From Microthyrium microscopicum (lineage: Eukaryota > Ascomycota > Dothideomycetes > Microthyriales > Microthyriaceae): a stretch of DNA of 64,000 bases. The notes beneath the pieces were generated by a model. The model did no database searches. It saw only the letters and a list, made by a program, of their open reading frames with translations, and was not told the origin of the DNA. Shown piece after piece: positions 11,459 to 22,073 of the stretch. The stretch's first letter is position 1. Each line of letters starts with the position of its first letter. The stretch spans positions 2,749,744 to 2,813,743 of the forward strand of contig MU004230.1 in NCBI GenBank assembly GCA_010405405.1. Reading direction: 5' to 3'. The position numbers were made by a program, and so were the translations under genes.

Positions 11459-14154
11459 TGTGACGAATTGGAGTGACAGTGAGGGTGAAGCAAGGGCTTG
11501 GTGACCAAATATGTGAAGGTGAGGAGTATATTCAAAATGACCGCAGGGGCAGGAAATGCAGACGCAGTTTCAAAACAAAATGGGCCAGCGGTGCATTAAT
11601 TGGCGGGTTGTGAAGATTTGAGGCGATCGTGAGGGTGCACGGTCACAGGGTGCAGGCGACTCCACCTTGCAGTGGTGAGATGGGGAGAGGAGCGGGTGAG
11701 GCGGGATACAGAGCGAGTCTCTATCAACTTGTTATCTGGTACCGAAGGAGGTTGTTCAACCCCTTCGTAAATTATTCAAACTGGTCGACTAAGGAATGGC
11801 TAGAATAGGGGCGGATTGTTGGTAATATATCCCTAGTGCAGCGTGGAATCGGAGTTTCCAGCTGGGAGTATGATCCAGTTGAGCGGCGACGGATATCAGC
11901 GAGCCGACGGAGAGGGGAATGTCGACAGGAAATCAAGGACGTAACATTGCAATATTGTGGATTTGCAGACTGAATATGTCGGCAGATTGATAAGGTTCGC
12001 GAAATAGCAAGAGGAGAAATTGAAGATTGGCGATAGATTGTTGGAGGAGAAGGCGCAATGTTGGAAGAGGACAAGAATGGAGAGAGTAGAGTAGAGTAGA
12101 GTAATGGATGGATGGATGACAGTTGCTGAACTTAGAGTTGGGTGTCGCAAACCCCAGCGGGCTGCCAATCTGGCAGATGAAGGGTGCAGCACTGCTGGTT
12201 CAAGGTTGCCGCAAAAGAAACCCAGCCCTTTCTCAATTCTGATCCAGCAGGACCACGCTCACTCGCTGCAAATGCAACTGCAAGGCAAGCCAAAGCAAGG
12301 TCAAGACCAGGACGGCCACCAGGAAGACGAGGACCGCACCGCTTGGACTGTACTGGTGTGTAAAGAAAAGATGGGGTCGGCGGGCCAGCCACTCTCCGCC
12401 AGCCTGCTTGCTTGCTTTTTTGGTGTTTTGGGATTGCTACCCGGTCTATCAACCAATTGTAGGTGAGAGTGAGAGGAAGATGAACGACTTTGATGCATAA
12501 ATCCAGCCCTTGTCATAACTTGACGCCCTCTCAAGCTTATTCAGCTGTATTGAGCTACCTCTTTATGGAATAGTCTGATATCGTGCTCTAGCGCTTCATG
12601 CAACCCCCCGGTCGAGCAGTCGCAATCGACCATTTGGAGTGGGGCAGGCACGCTTGACCTGCTTGACCTCATCAACCTGTCACTCTCAAATAGATGACCT
12701 CCAAAGCACTACCCCTAGCAATTCCATCTCTCTATTAATTCCAGATTAATTGCATACACTCTTCTCCCTCCTGTACATCCCGTTCACGATGGCAAAATCT
12801 TCTCAATCGTCTTATCGTCCTCATGCAGGCACTCGTGGCCTTTATGTTCTTTGCCACAACACGAATCCATCATCAAAATCCGAATACCCATCACGGTATT
12901 TGAGTTGAAAGCGTCGTCATGTATTTTATGTCTCAGCCTTGTCTCCTCCAATCTCGTATCAGAACTTCCCGGCTACCAATGTCTCCGCTTATCATCTCTT
13001 ATGGAAAAGTACGAAATACGATGGTCTACACCGTACTTGGTGGGTACAACAAAAGCATCTATATAACTGTCATCAAGTCTGCCCCACCATGAAGGTTGAT
13101 ATCATAACCACCATCATACGAAAAACCATTAGCGTCATAGACCAATCGAGTGGAGTACTATTTACTGCCGTGTCAGTGCAGAGATGCAGCACTACTGGCT
13201 CTGTGCACTCTTGTCCCCTTCATCTATGTACTTTTCAAGGCAAGCCGGCAAGGAAACGGACATGACAAGACTGATGTGAGAAGTTTCGCATTTGTTTGTT
13301 CGTTGTAACCGCCACTGGTCCAACCTAAATTGCGCAGGCTCATAAGAGGCTCCGGGTTTCTCCATTTATAACACTCCGTTCATGCAAGCTCCTATCTTTG
13401 ATTCAAACAAATTGAGATATAGCTGGCTAGCGTGACATGTCCAATTCTTAAAGTGGTTTCTTGTCTGACATGTTCAGCATGTTGAACCACAGCTGGCGTG
13501 AGCTGCGTAACAAGCCACAACAGCCTCAGTTGTAATTTTATCAATTTACGTGCAGAAATGGAACGCATGTCATCTATATTTTGACAGATCCACGAAATAT
13601 GAGATGTTGTGTCTTGATATCTGTGCTTGTAGTTGTACCATCCTGAAATATCTTTCGTCCTATGCAGGTTCGCCGATATCATCAGAGGATGTATGCAATT
13701 GCTAGTGTAATATACACTCCCTTTATATTCGACTTTCGTTAGAGACATGATTAGCTATCTCGTGCTACTTGAAAGCTTAAGTCAGAGCCTCATTTTTTCT
13801 TTTAGCAGAAAATCGTGAACTGTTCCGCCTTGTCCCATTTCATTGGCCGGTCCCACCAGGTACCTCCAGGTCCTTCCAAAATATTCACACTCGAAATAAA
13901 CAACTCCAAACTCATCCTCGCCCATAATACCCCGACCACTATTAATCTTTTCCATTTTGCCGCTTACAACAGGGTTATTTGCTTGCCTTGCTTATTCCCA
14001 CATCAAATCCTCATCCTTCAGTTCAAGTTCGGAACATCGCCAATCTATCTGACACCAAGGCCCGCCACACCTTCAAACCACCAGCACTAACATCCGAATA
14101 TCAGCATCCGATCATCAACATCCGAGTCTGACCGTCCAAGCACTTCAAACAACA
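11459..14154. other. Long divergent intergenic region, RING gene (-) / cyclophilin H (+)
   Basis: 2.7 kb with no gene I can support. Two overlapping opposite-strand frames at about 12104-12466 and a 118-codon minus-strand frame at 13392-13748 have no recognisable domains, and the overlap itself argues against both. A short microsatellite lies at 12084-12118. It presumably holds both promoters. The size is large compared with the other spacers here, so an unrecognised lineage-specific or non-coding gene is possible. Confidence 0.5.
12084..12118. repeat. Compound microsatellite (TAGAG)n then (GGAT)n
   Basis: A pure AGAGT/TAGAG run of about four units is followed directly by three GGAT units. 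It is a polymorphic-marker type of simple repeat and nothing suggests function. Confidence 0.85.
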
Positions 14155-15093
14155 ATGGCTGAGCAACAAGCAAATCCCATAGTCTTTTTTGACATCAAAC
14201 TAGGCGGTACGTTATTTTTGAACACCATCACCATAGCCCTCGCTGCACATCCAGCTTGCCCCAAGGGACATGTAATTGTTGTTCTTAAAGAACTTCAGCC
14301 CTGCAATGGTTTCCCCTGTATCACCTTGCTCAAACGGGCCATGTTCCCAAATAAGACAAATTTAGGGCCATTACACTTGTTCTAAGCCTAATACCTCCAG
14401 AAAAGGAATGATTAGGGTAACATCGAGGCTGACATTATCAACCATAGGAGAGCCTCTTGGACGAGTCAAGATGGAGCTGTTCAAGGACGTTGTGCCTCGG
14501 ACGGCGGAGAACTTTCGACAGTTTTGTACGGGCGAGACGAAAGGACCGCAGGGACGGGCTCAGGGATATAAGGGTGCGAAATTTCATCGTGTGGTATGTC
14601 TAAAACCTCCTTCCCAAACTTTGGTGGTGGTGGATATACGTTCGGCAGGTTATGTGTGGTTCGTGGTGTGTAGGTATTGTGTGCTGATGGGCATTCTAGA
14701 TCAAAGATTTCATGATCCAAGGCGGCGATTTCCTTAATGGCGATGGAACGGGCTCAACATGTATCTATGGGACTCGCAATTTCGCTGATGAGAATTTTGA
14801 TTTGAAGCATGATACGCCTGGTTTGTTGAGTATGGCGGTAAGATATCACTTTTGCTTGTTTTGATATATGGGGTTTCGGTACTGACGAGCTTGGGTAGAA
14901 TAGCGGACCAAACTCAAATGGCTGCCAGTTCTTCATTACGACTGTGCCAACTCCGTTTCTTAATAATAAACATGTTGTGTTTGGCAAAGTCGTGGAGGGC
15001 ATGGAGATTGTGCAGATGGTGGAGAATACGAGGACTGTTACGAATGATAAGCCGGCGCAGGATGTTACTATTTCGCAGTGTGGGGAGATGTAG
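14155..15093 (+). CDS. Cyclophilin H-type peptidyl-prolyl cis-trans isomerase
   Basis: Four exons (14155-14206, 14448-14593, 14700-14837, 14899-15093) encode a single-domain cyclophilin of 176 aa. Visible motifs: [12 protein letters not shown] at the N-terminus, [31 protein letters not shown] with the catalytic Arg, [34 protein letters not shown], and [11 protein letters not shown]. The short N-terminal extension, the GTG-x-x-x-IYG segment and the C-terminal ISQCGEM resemble PPIH, the cyclophilin of the U4/U6-U5 tri-snRNP, more than CypA. So a splicing-linked nuclear role is likely, but substrate is inferred from family only. The first intron is 241 nt, long for this gene set. The ATG chosen is the first in frame. 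Confidence 0.93.
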
Positions 15094-15415
15094 GTTCTAT
15101 GGATGGAATCAGGGTACGAGTGCATATGGGAGTCGAAAATGATATCCAGCGGTCTAGCGCTGTGGGAATAGAGGTAATCAAAAGCATTGAATCACCGATA
15201 TCAACATCATGATGCCACACACTTCGTGCATGGAGACAAGGCAGCCGGCACCGAATCGAAGTTGAACACAAGAAAATGCAATTGATGAGCAGCAAGTTTA
15301 CGTTCAAGAAACTGTACATGCAAACTGCCGCTGAGTGTTGCCATCAAAGCCAAAAGTCTATTCGTGATGTTATACATCGCCATGCTCTTCCAGTCTGATA
15401 TCCCCCATCAACCCA
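15094..15415. other. Convergent spacer, cyclophilin H / COX9
   Basis: 322 bp between two stop codons facing each other, presumably overlapping 3' UTRs. Nothing else recognised. Confidence 0.6.
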
Positions 15416-15822
15416 TTACGAGTCCGCTAATGCCTTCAGTCGGTCCGCCCGGTCCTTCTCGATCTTGATGTAGAACGCATCTCTGTGTCGAACGTTTGGA
15501 ACGTGATATGCTGAATATGCAAGTTAGATCGATCAAGCTGTATAAGAAATACACCTCGGGTGCTGATATGTCGGGCGTTGATGTTTTGGGTGTTGATTCT
15601 TTACGTACCGTACCACCAGTAGCTGGCGCCAACTACTCCGAGTCCTTTGGTAGTTGTTAGCCATGTCATGAGTATATAATTTTGAGGGATTTGAGCTTAC
15701 CTCCAGCAATGCTGAGGTCAAGGATGATTCTTCGGCGAAGCATCTGTGTTTATCGTTAGCTCGAACGTTCGCCAGAGGTCTGATATTGGGTGTCGCACGC
15801 CGGTGATTGGTGCAACCGCCAT
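15416..15822 (-). CDS. COX9: Cytochrome c oxidase subunit VIIa (yeast Cox9 type)
   Basis: Small single-pass subunit of mitochondrial complex IV in the inner membrane. Exons 15822-15799, 15743-15701, 15644-15609 and 15510-15416 join in frame to 65 aa. The N-terminus MAVAPITGMLRRRIILDLS matches the fungal Cox7a/Cox9 signature closely. A hydrophobic segment with SYWWY follows, then YHVPNVRHRDAFYIKIEK, the conserved matrix or intermembrane tail with R-x-A-F-Y. The length equals the family norm (about 59-70 aa). It lies back to back with TAF8, sharing a 288-bp upstream region. Four exons for 65 codons explains why no long open frame marks it. Confidence 0.93.
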
Positions 15823-16110
15823 GTTCAGTAGCAATTGAGGTGTTGGAGTGGAGATTGAGGAGACTGAGTGCTTTGGGTCGTGGGATTGTAGAAGAGCTGT
15901 TTGGTGGTTCGATACTTGAGATGAAGTGAAGTCAAGTTCCGGTGTTGGCGCTAACCCAATGGGGTTTATGGTCTTGGCACTTCTAGGCCTTTGCGACCTC
16001 GACGACTTCTAAACTATCAAACTCCAACACTCATCTCCCAGCTATACCAGTTACAAATGTCGCGACGCTTCGAATCCAAATGAAATCCTCTTCAGCGCCC
16101 TACCTAAACT
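15823..16110. promoter_or_regulatory. Shared divergent promoter region, COX9 (-) / TAF8 (+)
   Basis: 288 bp between two start codons pointing apart, so both 5' UTRs and promoters must fit here. No named motif is certain. The layout alone supports the call. Confidence 0.6.
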
Positions 16111-17181
16111 ATGACTGCTTCACCTCTCTCCTCCGCGACCTCCTCAGCCATGAAGCGCTCAAGTGAGGACCTTGAGTCGACTCTTCAAGATGACCGACCT
16201 ACCAAGCGCATTCGTCGATTCCGACATAGCATAAAACACAAACAGCCTTTCGCAATAGAAACAGCGACGCGCATACATGATGAATTTCTCACACATTCTC
16301 AAATGACACGATCCATCACACTGGCGCTGTCTGCTCATGGTTTCACAGCAGTAGAGTCTTCAGCACTTGAGAGCTTCAGAGCTGTGACAGAAGAATGTGA
16401 GTAGTCTATCTCAGCATTAAAACTTATGTCACTATCATCTAGGTGCTAACATCTACAACCTATAGACATCCTTCGCTTTTTAAAATCAGTAAACTCTAGC
16501 ATGCGCGGCGCGCGAAGAGCAGAACCCACTCCTCACGACTTCATAACCGCCCTCTCACATTTCAATCTCACATCCTCATCCTTCTCTTCGTTTTTAGAAA
16601 TGCCGCCATATCCCTCAATATGTCAGCCATCGTTGATCATACCTCTTGAAGCCGAGAAACCCGCGCCTGACCTTGACACCGTACTGGGAACAAGTCTTCA
16701 ATCTACACAACCCCGAAATAAATATGTGCCAAAACATATGCCCGGGCTACCTAGCGCACACACATGGAAGAGTACGGCGGTCATGCCCTCTCGAGAAGAA
16801 GATGCACGGAAGATGAGAGAACGAGCTACGCGGGAAGGTGTGCTTGCAGAACAAGCACTACGCCGACTCGCGCAGGCGAGCAAGGCTGCTCATAAAGACA
16901 ATGCTGTGAACGGGACTGGCACAGGAGCCAAAAGCAAACCGCAGAAATCCTGGATGGCGGCGCTGAAGGCAATCAAGAAGGCTGACCAGGAAGAAGAAGA
17001 GAAAGAAGAGGCGTCCGCAGAAGCCAACCAAGTGGACGTTGACATGGAAGATCCGCAAGCAATGCTTCCTCCGATTGGAGCAAAGAAGTCGAAGACGGCG
17101 CCGAATGAGAGTTTTGAGACGGCAGCGGTGGTGAACTGCGAGCGTTTGCATTGGCGGGAGTTGGCTCGCGGAAAGGCATAA
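16111..17181 (+). CDS. TAF8: Transcription initiation factor TFIID subunit 8
   Basis: Subunit of general transcription factor TFIID; its histone fold pairs with TAF10. Exon 1 is 16111-16396 and exon 2 is 16466-17181 (intron GTGAGT...TAG, one-base phase giving Tyr), 333 aa. After a basic stretch (TKRIRRFRH), residues ~55-130 fit the bromodomain-associated histone fold, including ITLALSAHGFTAVESSALES. The TAF8 C-terminal signature follows near residue 190: KYVPKHMPGLPSAHTWKST, then EEDARKMRERATREG, which in the family is the segment that binds TAF2 or precedes it. The tail is Lys/Glu-rich. Convergent with SOM1, with 95 bp between the stops. Confidence 0.93.
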
Positions 17182-17276
17182 TCTGAATACCCATATATTA
17201 GAGGAGGAGGAAGTTTTGCATATTGCATAGTCAAGTCATACCTTGGCAGAAATACCATCATAAGCGCATTATTTTT

Positions 17277-17687
17277 TCATTTCTTCCTTGCTTCCTCTGT
17301 GACATCTTTAAGCTCTCTGGCAGCAACGCGATTCCACTCCCATTCCGTAGTTTCTACCGATAACCCTCCAGCGCATCTAGAAAATGTTAGTACCTGAAAT
17401 AGGCTTCCAAAATCCTGGATAAAAACAAAATGGCTGCCTCAGGTAGTAGCCAAAAAAACATACTGTCGAAAGTACCGCCAAAATGGCTTACACGTCACAA
17501 ACTGCCTTACCCCCTCTTTCTTACGCCCTTGAACATCGCAATTATATTGAACCAGGCGCATTAATTCGCAGTCTTCGAGCTTTATTGGTGGGTGGCGCGG
17601 TTTCCCGTTTGGGAGCTTGTTGACGCGCTCCTCGAGCTCGTTGATGGAAAACGTTTCGAAGGGAACTCCTCCACGCTGCGAACTCAT
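17277..17687 (-). CDS. SOM1: Mitochondrial inner-membrane peptidase component SOM1
   Basis: Small protein needed by the yeast inner membrane peptidase complex (Imp1/Imp2) for maturation of exported mitochondrial proteins. Exons 17687-17464 and 17376-17277 join to 107 aa. The fungal Som1 pattern is clear: MSSQRGGVPFETFSINELE near the start, then PPIKLEDCELMRLVQYNCDV, a cysteine-bearing segment (FVTCKPFWRYFRQC) spanning the splice junction, and the family hallmark GLSVETTEWEW near the end. Conserved cysteines fall in Cx9C-like context. The frame is also open six codons upstream (MCCVAK), but MSSQ agrees better with relatives. Convergent with TAF8 and divergent from the XRCC2-like gene, only 110 bp between start codons. 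Confidence 0.88.
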
Positions 17688-17797
17688 CTTTGCGACGCAA
17701 CACACGCAACACCCCGCGCAAGTCTGAACGTATCGAAAAGAAAGAGAAATTGGCCTGATGATGCTTTTATGGGAGTTTGAGAGATGAGAAGAGGACG
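17688..17797. promoter_or_regulatory. Very short bidirectional promoter, SOM1 (-) / XRCC2-like (+)
   Basis: Only 110 bp separates two divergent start codons, so the genes must share core promoter DNA and have short 5' UTRs, or transcripts begin inside the neighbour. Read directly from the gene starts. If SOM1 started at its upstream in-frame ATG (17705), the gap would shrink to 92 bp. Confidence 0.65.
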
Positions 17798-19030
17798 ATG
17801 AGTGTGCAAGAAGCTGGTCGGAGGTTGTTGGGGGAAGTCAAGTCCGAGGATGCGAACGAAGTAAGTGGTTTTTTGCCAACGCTCGAACAAGGCGTTGTGG
17901 TTTTTTCGGGGAATGGTTTGAGTATGTGCTAACTGTTTAAGATTTTTCGTATTGCGAGATTTCTTAATCAGACGAAAAATCGGAGGGACGTTTTCGGGGT
18001 TCCGCAGCTGGATGTGCCTGCTCGAGAAGGTGTTACGGCGGATGACTTCTTGGAGTATTCTGTCGACGATGAGACTCTCGAGTCTGGAGTTGATAAGCTT
18101 CTGGTCACTTCTACCGGCAGCACTTTGATTGAAATCACGGCGGCGGACACTTGTTCTGGCAAATCTACTTTACTCTATCTCATCATCGCCATTGGGGTGT
18201 TACCACGCCAACATGAAGACATTGAAATAGGAGGCAAAGAGGGTCTTGTTGTCGTGATTGACAACGACAACAAGTTTGATGTTTTGGTTCTGCAGAACAA
18301 CATGAAAAGTTACATCAAGAGAGCGGCGGCTCAACAGGCGGCATCTGAAGACAACAAGGAAAAGAGACCAGAAATCACGACTCATACAACCCTCGATGAT
18401 GAGGTACTAAACGCCATCACCATGGTAGCTCTATCTCATGTTCACATCTTCCGTCCAGCTTCCCAGCAGTCGCTACTTGCTACTCTCGATACTCTACCAA
18501 CCTATCTCCTTGGCAACAAACATCGCTCGAGCAGCCGGCATCTCAGCAGTATTGTTATAGACAGTGCCAGTGCATTCTACTGGCAGCTACGAGGTACTCA
18601 AGAGGACCGCAAGGCTGAAGCGCTGGATGGCAACAAAGAAGATACTGCTAAGAGCATGTCTTCGAGTTATGCCCGATTGATCAAGTCACTCCAATCTCTA
18701 AGTCGACGCTTCGAATGTCCGGTGATTGCCACGACGCTCCAAGTTTCCGCAGCTGCCAAGTTTCCATACTACGATCTCAATCCAACCTTTCCAACAGCGC
18801 CAAATCTACAAATGACCATAGCCAGGAATCAATACCGTAGTGCCACCCGGTATGCTTCTGACATCAGCGTGGAAAGAGCGCGCATGACGCCCAAGTATAC
18901 CTATACAAGCCACGACTTTGAAGTCTTTGGAGGAAACTATTTTGCAGATGCTCTCTTTTCTGTAAGGGAAGGAGTAGCCCAGTTCCATGATGAGTCGGAT
19001 CTTCAGAAATTGGATACTTACCCAACCTGA
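17798..19030 (+). CDS. XRCC2-like RAD51 paralogue (RecA fold)
   Basis: Putative recombination mediator ATPase. Exons 17798-17860 and 17942-19030 (intron GTAAGT...AAG, phase 0) encode 383 aa. Residues ~65-85 carry the P-loop region ending SGKSTLLYLI, followed by AIGVLP and then VVVIDNDNKFDVLVL, the beta-strand and Asp-x-x-x-x-Phe-Asp pattern of XRCC2. Later, SSIVIDSASAFYWQLRG matches the Walker B region with the Ser-Ala-Phe-Tyr-Trp motif highly typical of XRCC2. VIATTLQ follows. The first Gly of the canonical GxxxxGK[ST] is Ala here. The start is the ATG at 17798, because the earlier ATG at 17784 runs into a stop within six codons. S. pombe Rlp1 is the known fungal member. It lies head to tail with the PARP gene. 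Confidence 0.85.
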
Positions 19031-19426
19031 AGGCCTTGGTCCCTCTGTATCTGGCTTCAGTGCTGTGGTAGACCAGACTGAAGAGAGTCCTTGGTGAAAG
19101 CCGCTGCACCACCGACCGTCCACCACATACATTACGGAAGGCAGAACTGATGTGCCTAGGCTACTATCTACGATCGGAAGTTCCTTTCAATATTCATTCG
19201 AATCAAAACCTCAATTGTGCTCAACTAACCCCTGTGAGGCTGCACGTGAAGTCGTGAGAGGTTGGCGTCAGAATAGGCAACAGACGGCCAAAGCTTCACC
19301 CCAGCGCGTCTTGAAATCCTTCGCGCATCCCCTTTACTTCAAACAAAAAAATCAATAATTTCCCTTAAAATTTCCTATTCTGAGGAATCACATACAAACC
19401 CCCTCCGATTGTCGTCAATTTCCGAG
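19031..19426. other. Spacer between the XRCC2-like and PARP genes
   Basis: 396 bp, same-strand neighbours, so 3' UTR of the first and promoter of the second. A 68-codon frame at 19152-19358 does not splice plausibly into PARP and shows no BRCT-like features. Nothing else seen. Confidence 0.6.
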
Positions 19427-21585
19427 ATGGCGCCAAAAAAGCGTGCGGCGGCTGCAAGTGCTGCTACTACCAATAAGCGAGCTAAGAAGGACTCGGATGC
19501 TACGCCAGCTACCAAAGTCAAAGCTACTCCAGCTGCAAAATCCAAAGCCAAAGATACCAAGAAGGATCTCAAGGTCTGTTGATTTGTATAGACCTTTGGA
19601 GTTAGTGCTCACTCTGTCAGAAGGAGACAAAGGCCCCAGTTGTGCCTGTAGATGAGAATTGTCATTTTTCAACGACACATCATGTCTATATTGACGATGA
19701 AGGACTTCCCTTTGATGTCGCTCTCAATCAGACAAATGTTGGCGACAACAACAACAAGTTCTATCGGATTCAGCTACTTGAAGATGCTGCACAAAGCAAT
19801 TACGTAAGTTCTCTCCTGATCGTCAATGCATCGTCGAACTGCTCAGAGTTGTGTTTGGGCATCATGACTTCGGGTACTATGGTGATTATGTACTAACAGG
19901 TCTCCAGTACACATGGACTCGCTGGGGCCGTGTTGGTGAGCGCGGTCAGTCAAAAGCCCTGGGTGGAGGTGCATTGGCTGGTGCTATGAAGGAATTTGAG
20001 AAGAAGTTCAAAGAGAAGACAGGACTTGCATGGGATGATCGTTTTGACGACCCGAAACCGAAGAAATATACATTTCTTGGTAAGTTCATCTAGTATACTC
20101 TAAGTTGCCAACTGACACTTTTCCAGAAAAGAGCTACGAACCCGTTGCAGGAGCTAGCAAAGTCAACAAAACTGTCGCAGAGCCTACAATTGCCCAGCCA
20201 GTACAAAAACTGATGCAGCTCATCTTCAATGCCAAGTTCATGACTGCCGCTATGGAAGCGCTTGACTACGATGTTGCCAAATTGCCACTTGGAAAGCTTA
20301 GCATGCGGACCATTGAGCAGGCTTATCAGACATTGAAAGTAGGACTTTCAAGTCTGCTCATGCTGTCCCGCTGCTAACTACTTTCAGGATCTCTCTGTAT
20401 TCGTCGTTGATGCTGCCACCGTGGACACCAACAAGGAGTCGGTTGAAGAGCTCACCAACCGCTACTACACTCTCATTCCCCATGCATTTGGTCGTAGAAA
20501 CCCACCTCTTCTGACATCAAGCGATATGGTCAAGCGAGAAACCGAGCTTCTCGACTCTCTCATTGACATGAAGAAGACCAGCGAAATCATGAACGAAGAA
20601 GAAGAAGAGAGCCAGGAGGCCACCGTCGCTCATCCTCTGGATCGTCAGTACCAAGGTCTCGGCATGGAGGAAGTCACTCCTCTAGATCCCAAGACCAAGG
20701 AGTTCAAGGAACTTGCCGCATACTTGATCAAGACTCAAGGTGCTACCCACGGAGCTCTCAAATATCAAATTGAGGACATCTTCCGCATTGAACGCCAAGG
20801 AGAGTTTCAGCGATTTGACTCTGCTCCTCATACCAAGGTGAAGAAGAGCAATCGTCGTCTTCTATGGCATGGTTCTCTTGCTACCAATTTTGGTGGTATT
20901 CTCTCAACCGGATTGCGCATCGCACCTCCTGAAGCCCCAGTCAGTGGGTACATGTTCGACAAGGTCAGTTCACGACGCCATCATATTGAAGGCTACATAT
21001 CTTTCAAATGAAGAGTAATTCTAATCAATTCCTAGGGTATCTATCTGGCAGACATGGTAAGACACGCCCTTTCAGAATTCGCCATCCAAGCAGGCATCGC
21101 TCCATACGCACACATCTATAGGCACAAAATGTGGCCACACGATATATCTTTGCTGACAAGTATAGTCCTCCAAATCTGCCAACTACTGCCGTGCGGGGGT
21201 CACGGGTGGCACTGGCCTGCTTCTTCTCTGCGAAGCAGAACTCGGCGATCCTATGATGGAATACGAAGACTTCAAGTACGATGCAGGCTCTGAGGTGAAG
21301 AAAGCGGGCAAGCTGGCGACCTGGGGCAAAGGCAAAACCGGCCCTTTGAAGTGGAAGGATGGTAAGACCATTCACAAGTCCCTCAAAGGCATCTCTGTGG
21401 TAAGTTAAGCCTGATAACGTGAGCCAATTTGTTGTTCTGACAAGGTTTAGCCCGATGTGTCGACTGCTCCTGGACCAACTGGCGTGAAGAGCACTAGTGG
21501 CTATGGTGGACTCGAGTACAACGAGTACATCGTGTATGATGTCGCTCAGGTCCGTCTTCGATATCTCTTCCGAGTGAAGATGTGA
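19427..21585 (+). CDS. Poly(ADP-ribose) polymerase with PARP2-like architecture (WGR, regulatory, catalytic domains)
   Basis: Nuclear enzyme that adds poly(ADP-ribose) from NAD+ to proteins at DNA breaks. Eight exons: 19427-19573, 19621-19803, 19908-20079, 20127-20338, 20388-20963, 21036-21056, 21166-21399, 21451-21585; 559 aa. Residues 1-50 are a Lys/Ala-rich basic tail (MAPKKRAAAASAATTNKRAK) likely to bind DNA or act as a nuclear signal. The WGR domain spans ~60-160 (TRWGRVGERGQSKAL). The helical regulatory domain is ~170-310 (PVQKLMQLIFN, PLGKLSMRTIEQAY). The catalytic domain covers ~340-559 with the H-Y-E triad: LLWHGS, GIYLADM (split by a 21-nt exon) and YNEYIVY. The end LRYLFRVKM matches the PARP C-terminus. 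No BRCT or zinc fingers are found, unlike the fungal PARPs NPO and PrpA as I recall them. Confidence 0.94.
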
Positions 21586-22073
21586 GCTTGTCGAAGACCT
21601 GGAACACTCTTAGACGGTTGCATCCTCCATCAAACATCAACGGACAACCGCTATGTATATCAAAGTAAGCAGCATTACCTCATCTGCCATATCGGATACC
21701 GAAGCTTTGTTTGTCGCCGCAAAGCATGCGTTTTGACACACAATGCAAATATTGATATACTTCTATATCCATAACACGGGTGTGTGGTCAGTGGAATTGT
21801 GGTTTAGACAACATATTACATTATAGCTCTATTCTATAATAGACATATATAGCATGCCCACCAATGCTGCCTAGCAGATAGCTAGAACCGTCAGGCAGAG
21901 CAATATAATTTTCCACCGCACAACTATGCTCAATGATGTGTAAGAATTCTTGTCTCAAATCACTGCGGATGGGCACCACCATCTTCCACGATATTGAAAA
22001 TAGTTGTAGCAACTTTTTAACAACGACATATACAATAATCATACACCCCTTTTTCACCTACAGTATAATTAAT
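21586..22073. other. Convergent spacer, PARP (+) / GPI protein (-)
   Basis: 488 bp between facing stop codons, AT-rich, with no gene recognised. Presumably 3' UTRs of both genes. Confidence 0.6.

Noticed and set aside
12104-12466. 120-codon plus frame with an overlapping 106-codon minus frame
   Set aside because: Both strands are open over the same DNA and neither product has recognisable features; fortuitous frames in moderately GC-rich intergenic DNA are more likely.
13392-13748. 118-codon minus-strand frame
   Set aside because: No domain, no signal peptide, no splice partners, mixed residue composition like random translation.
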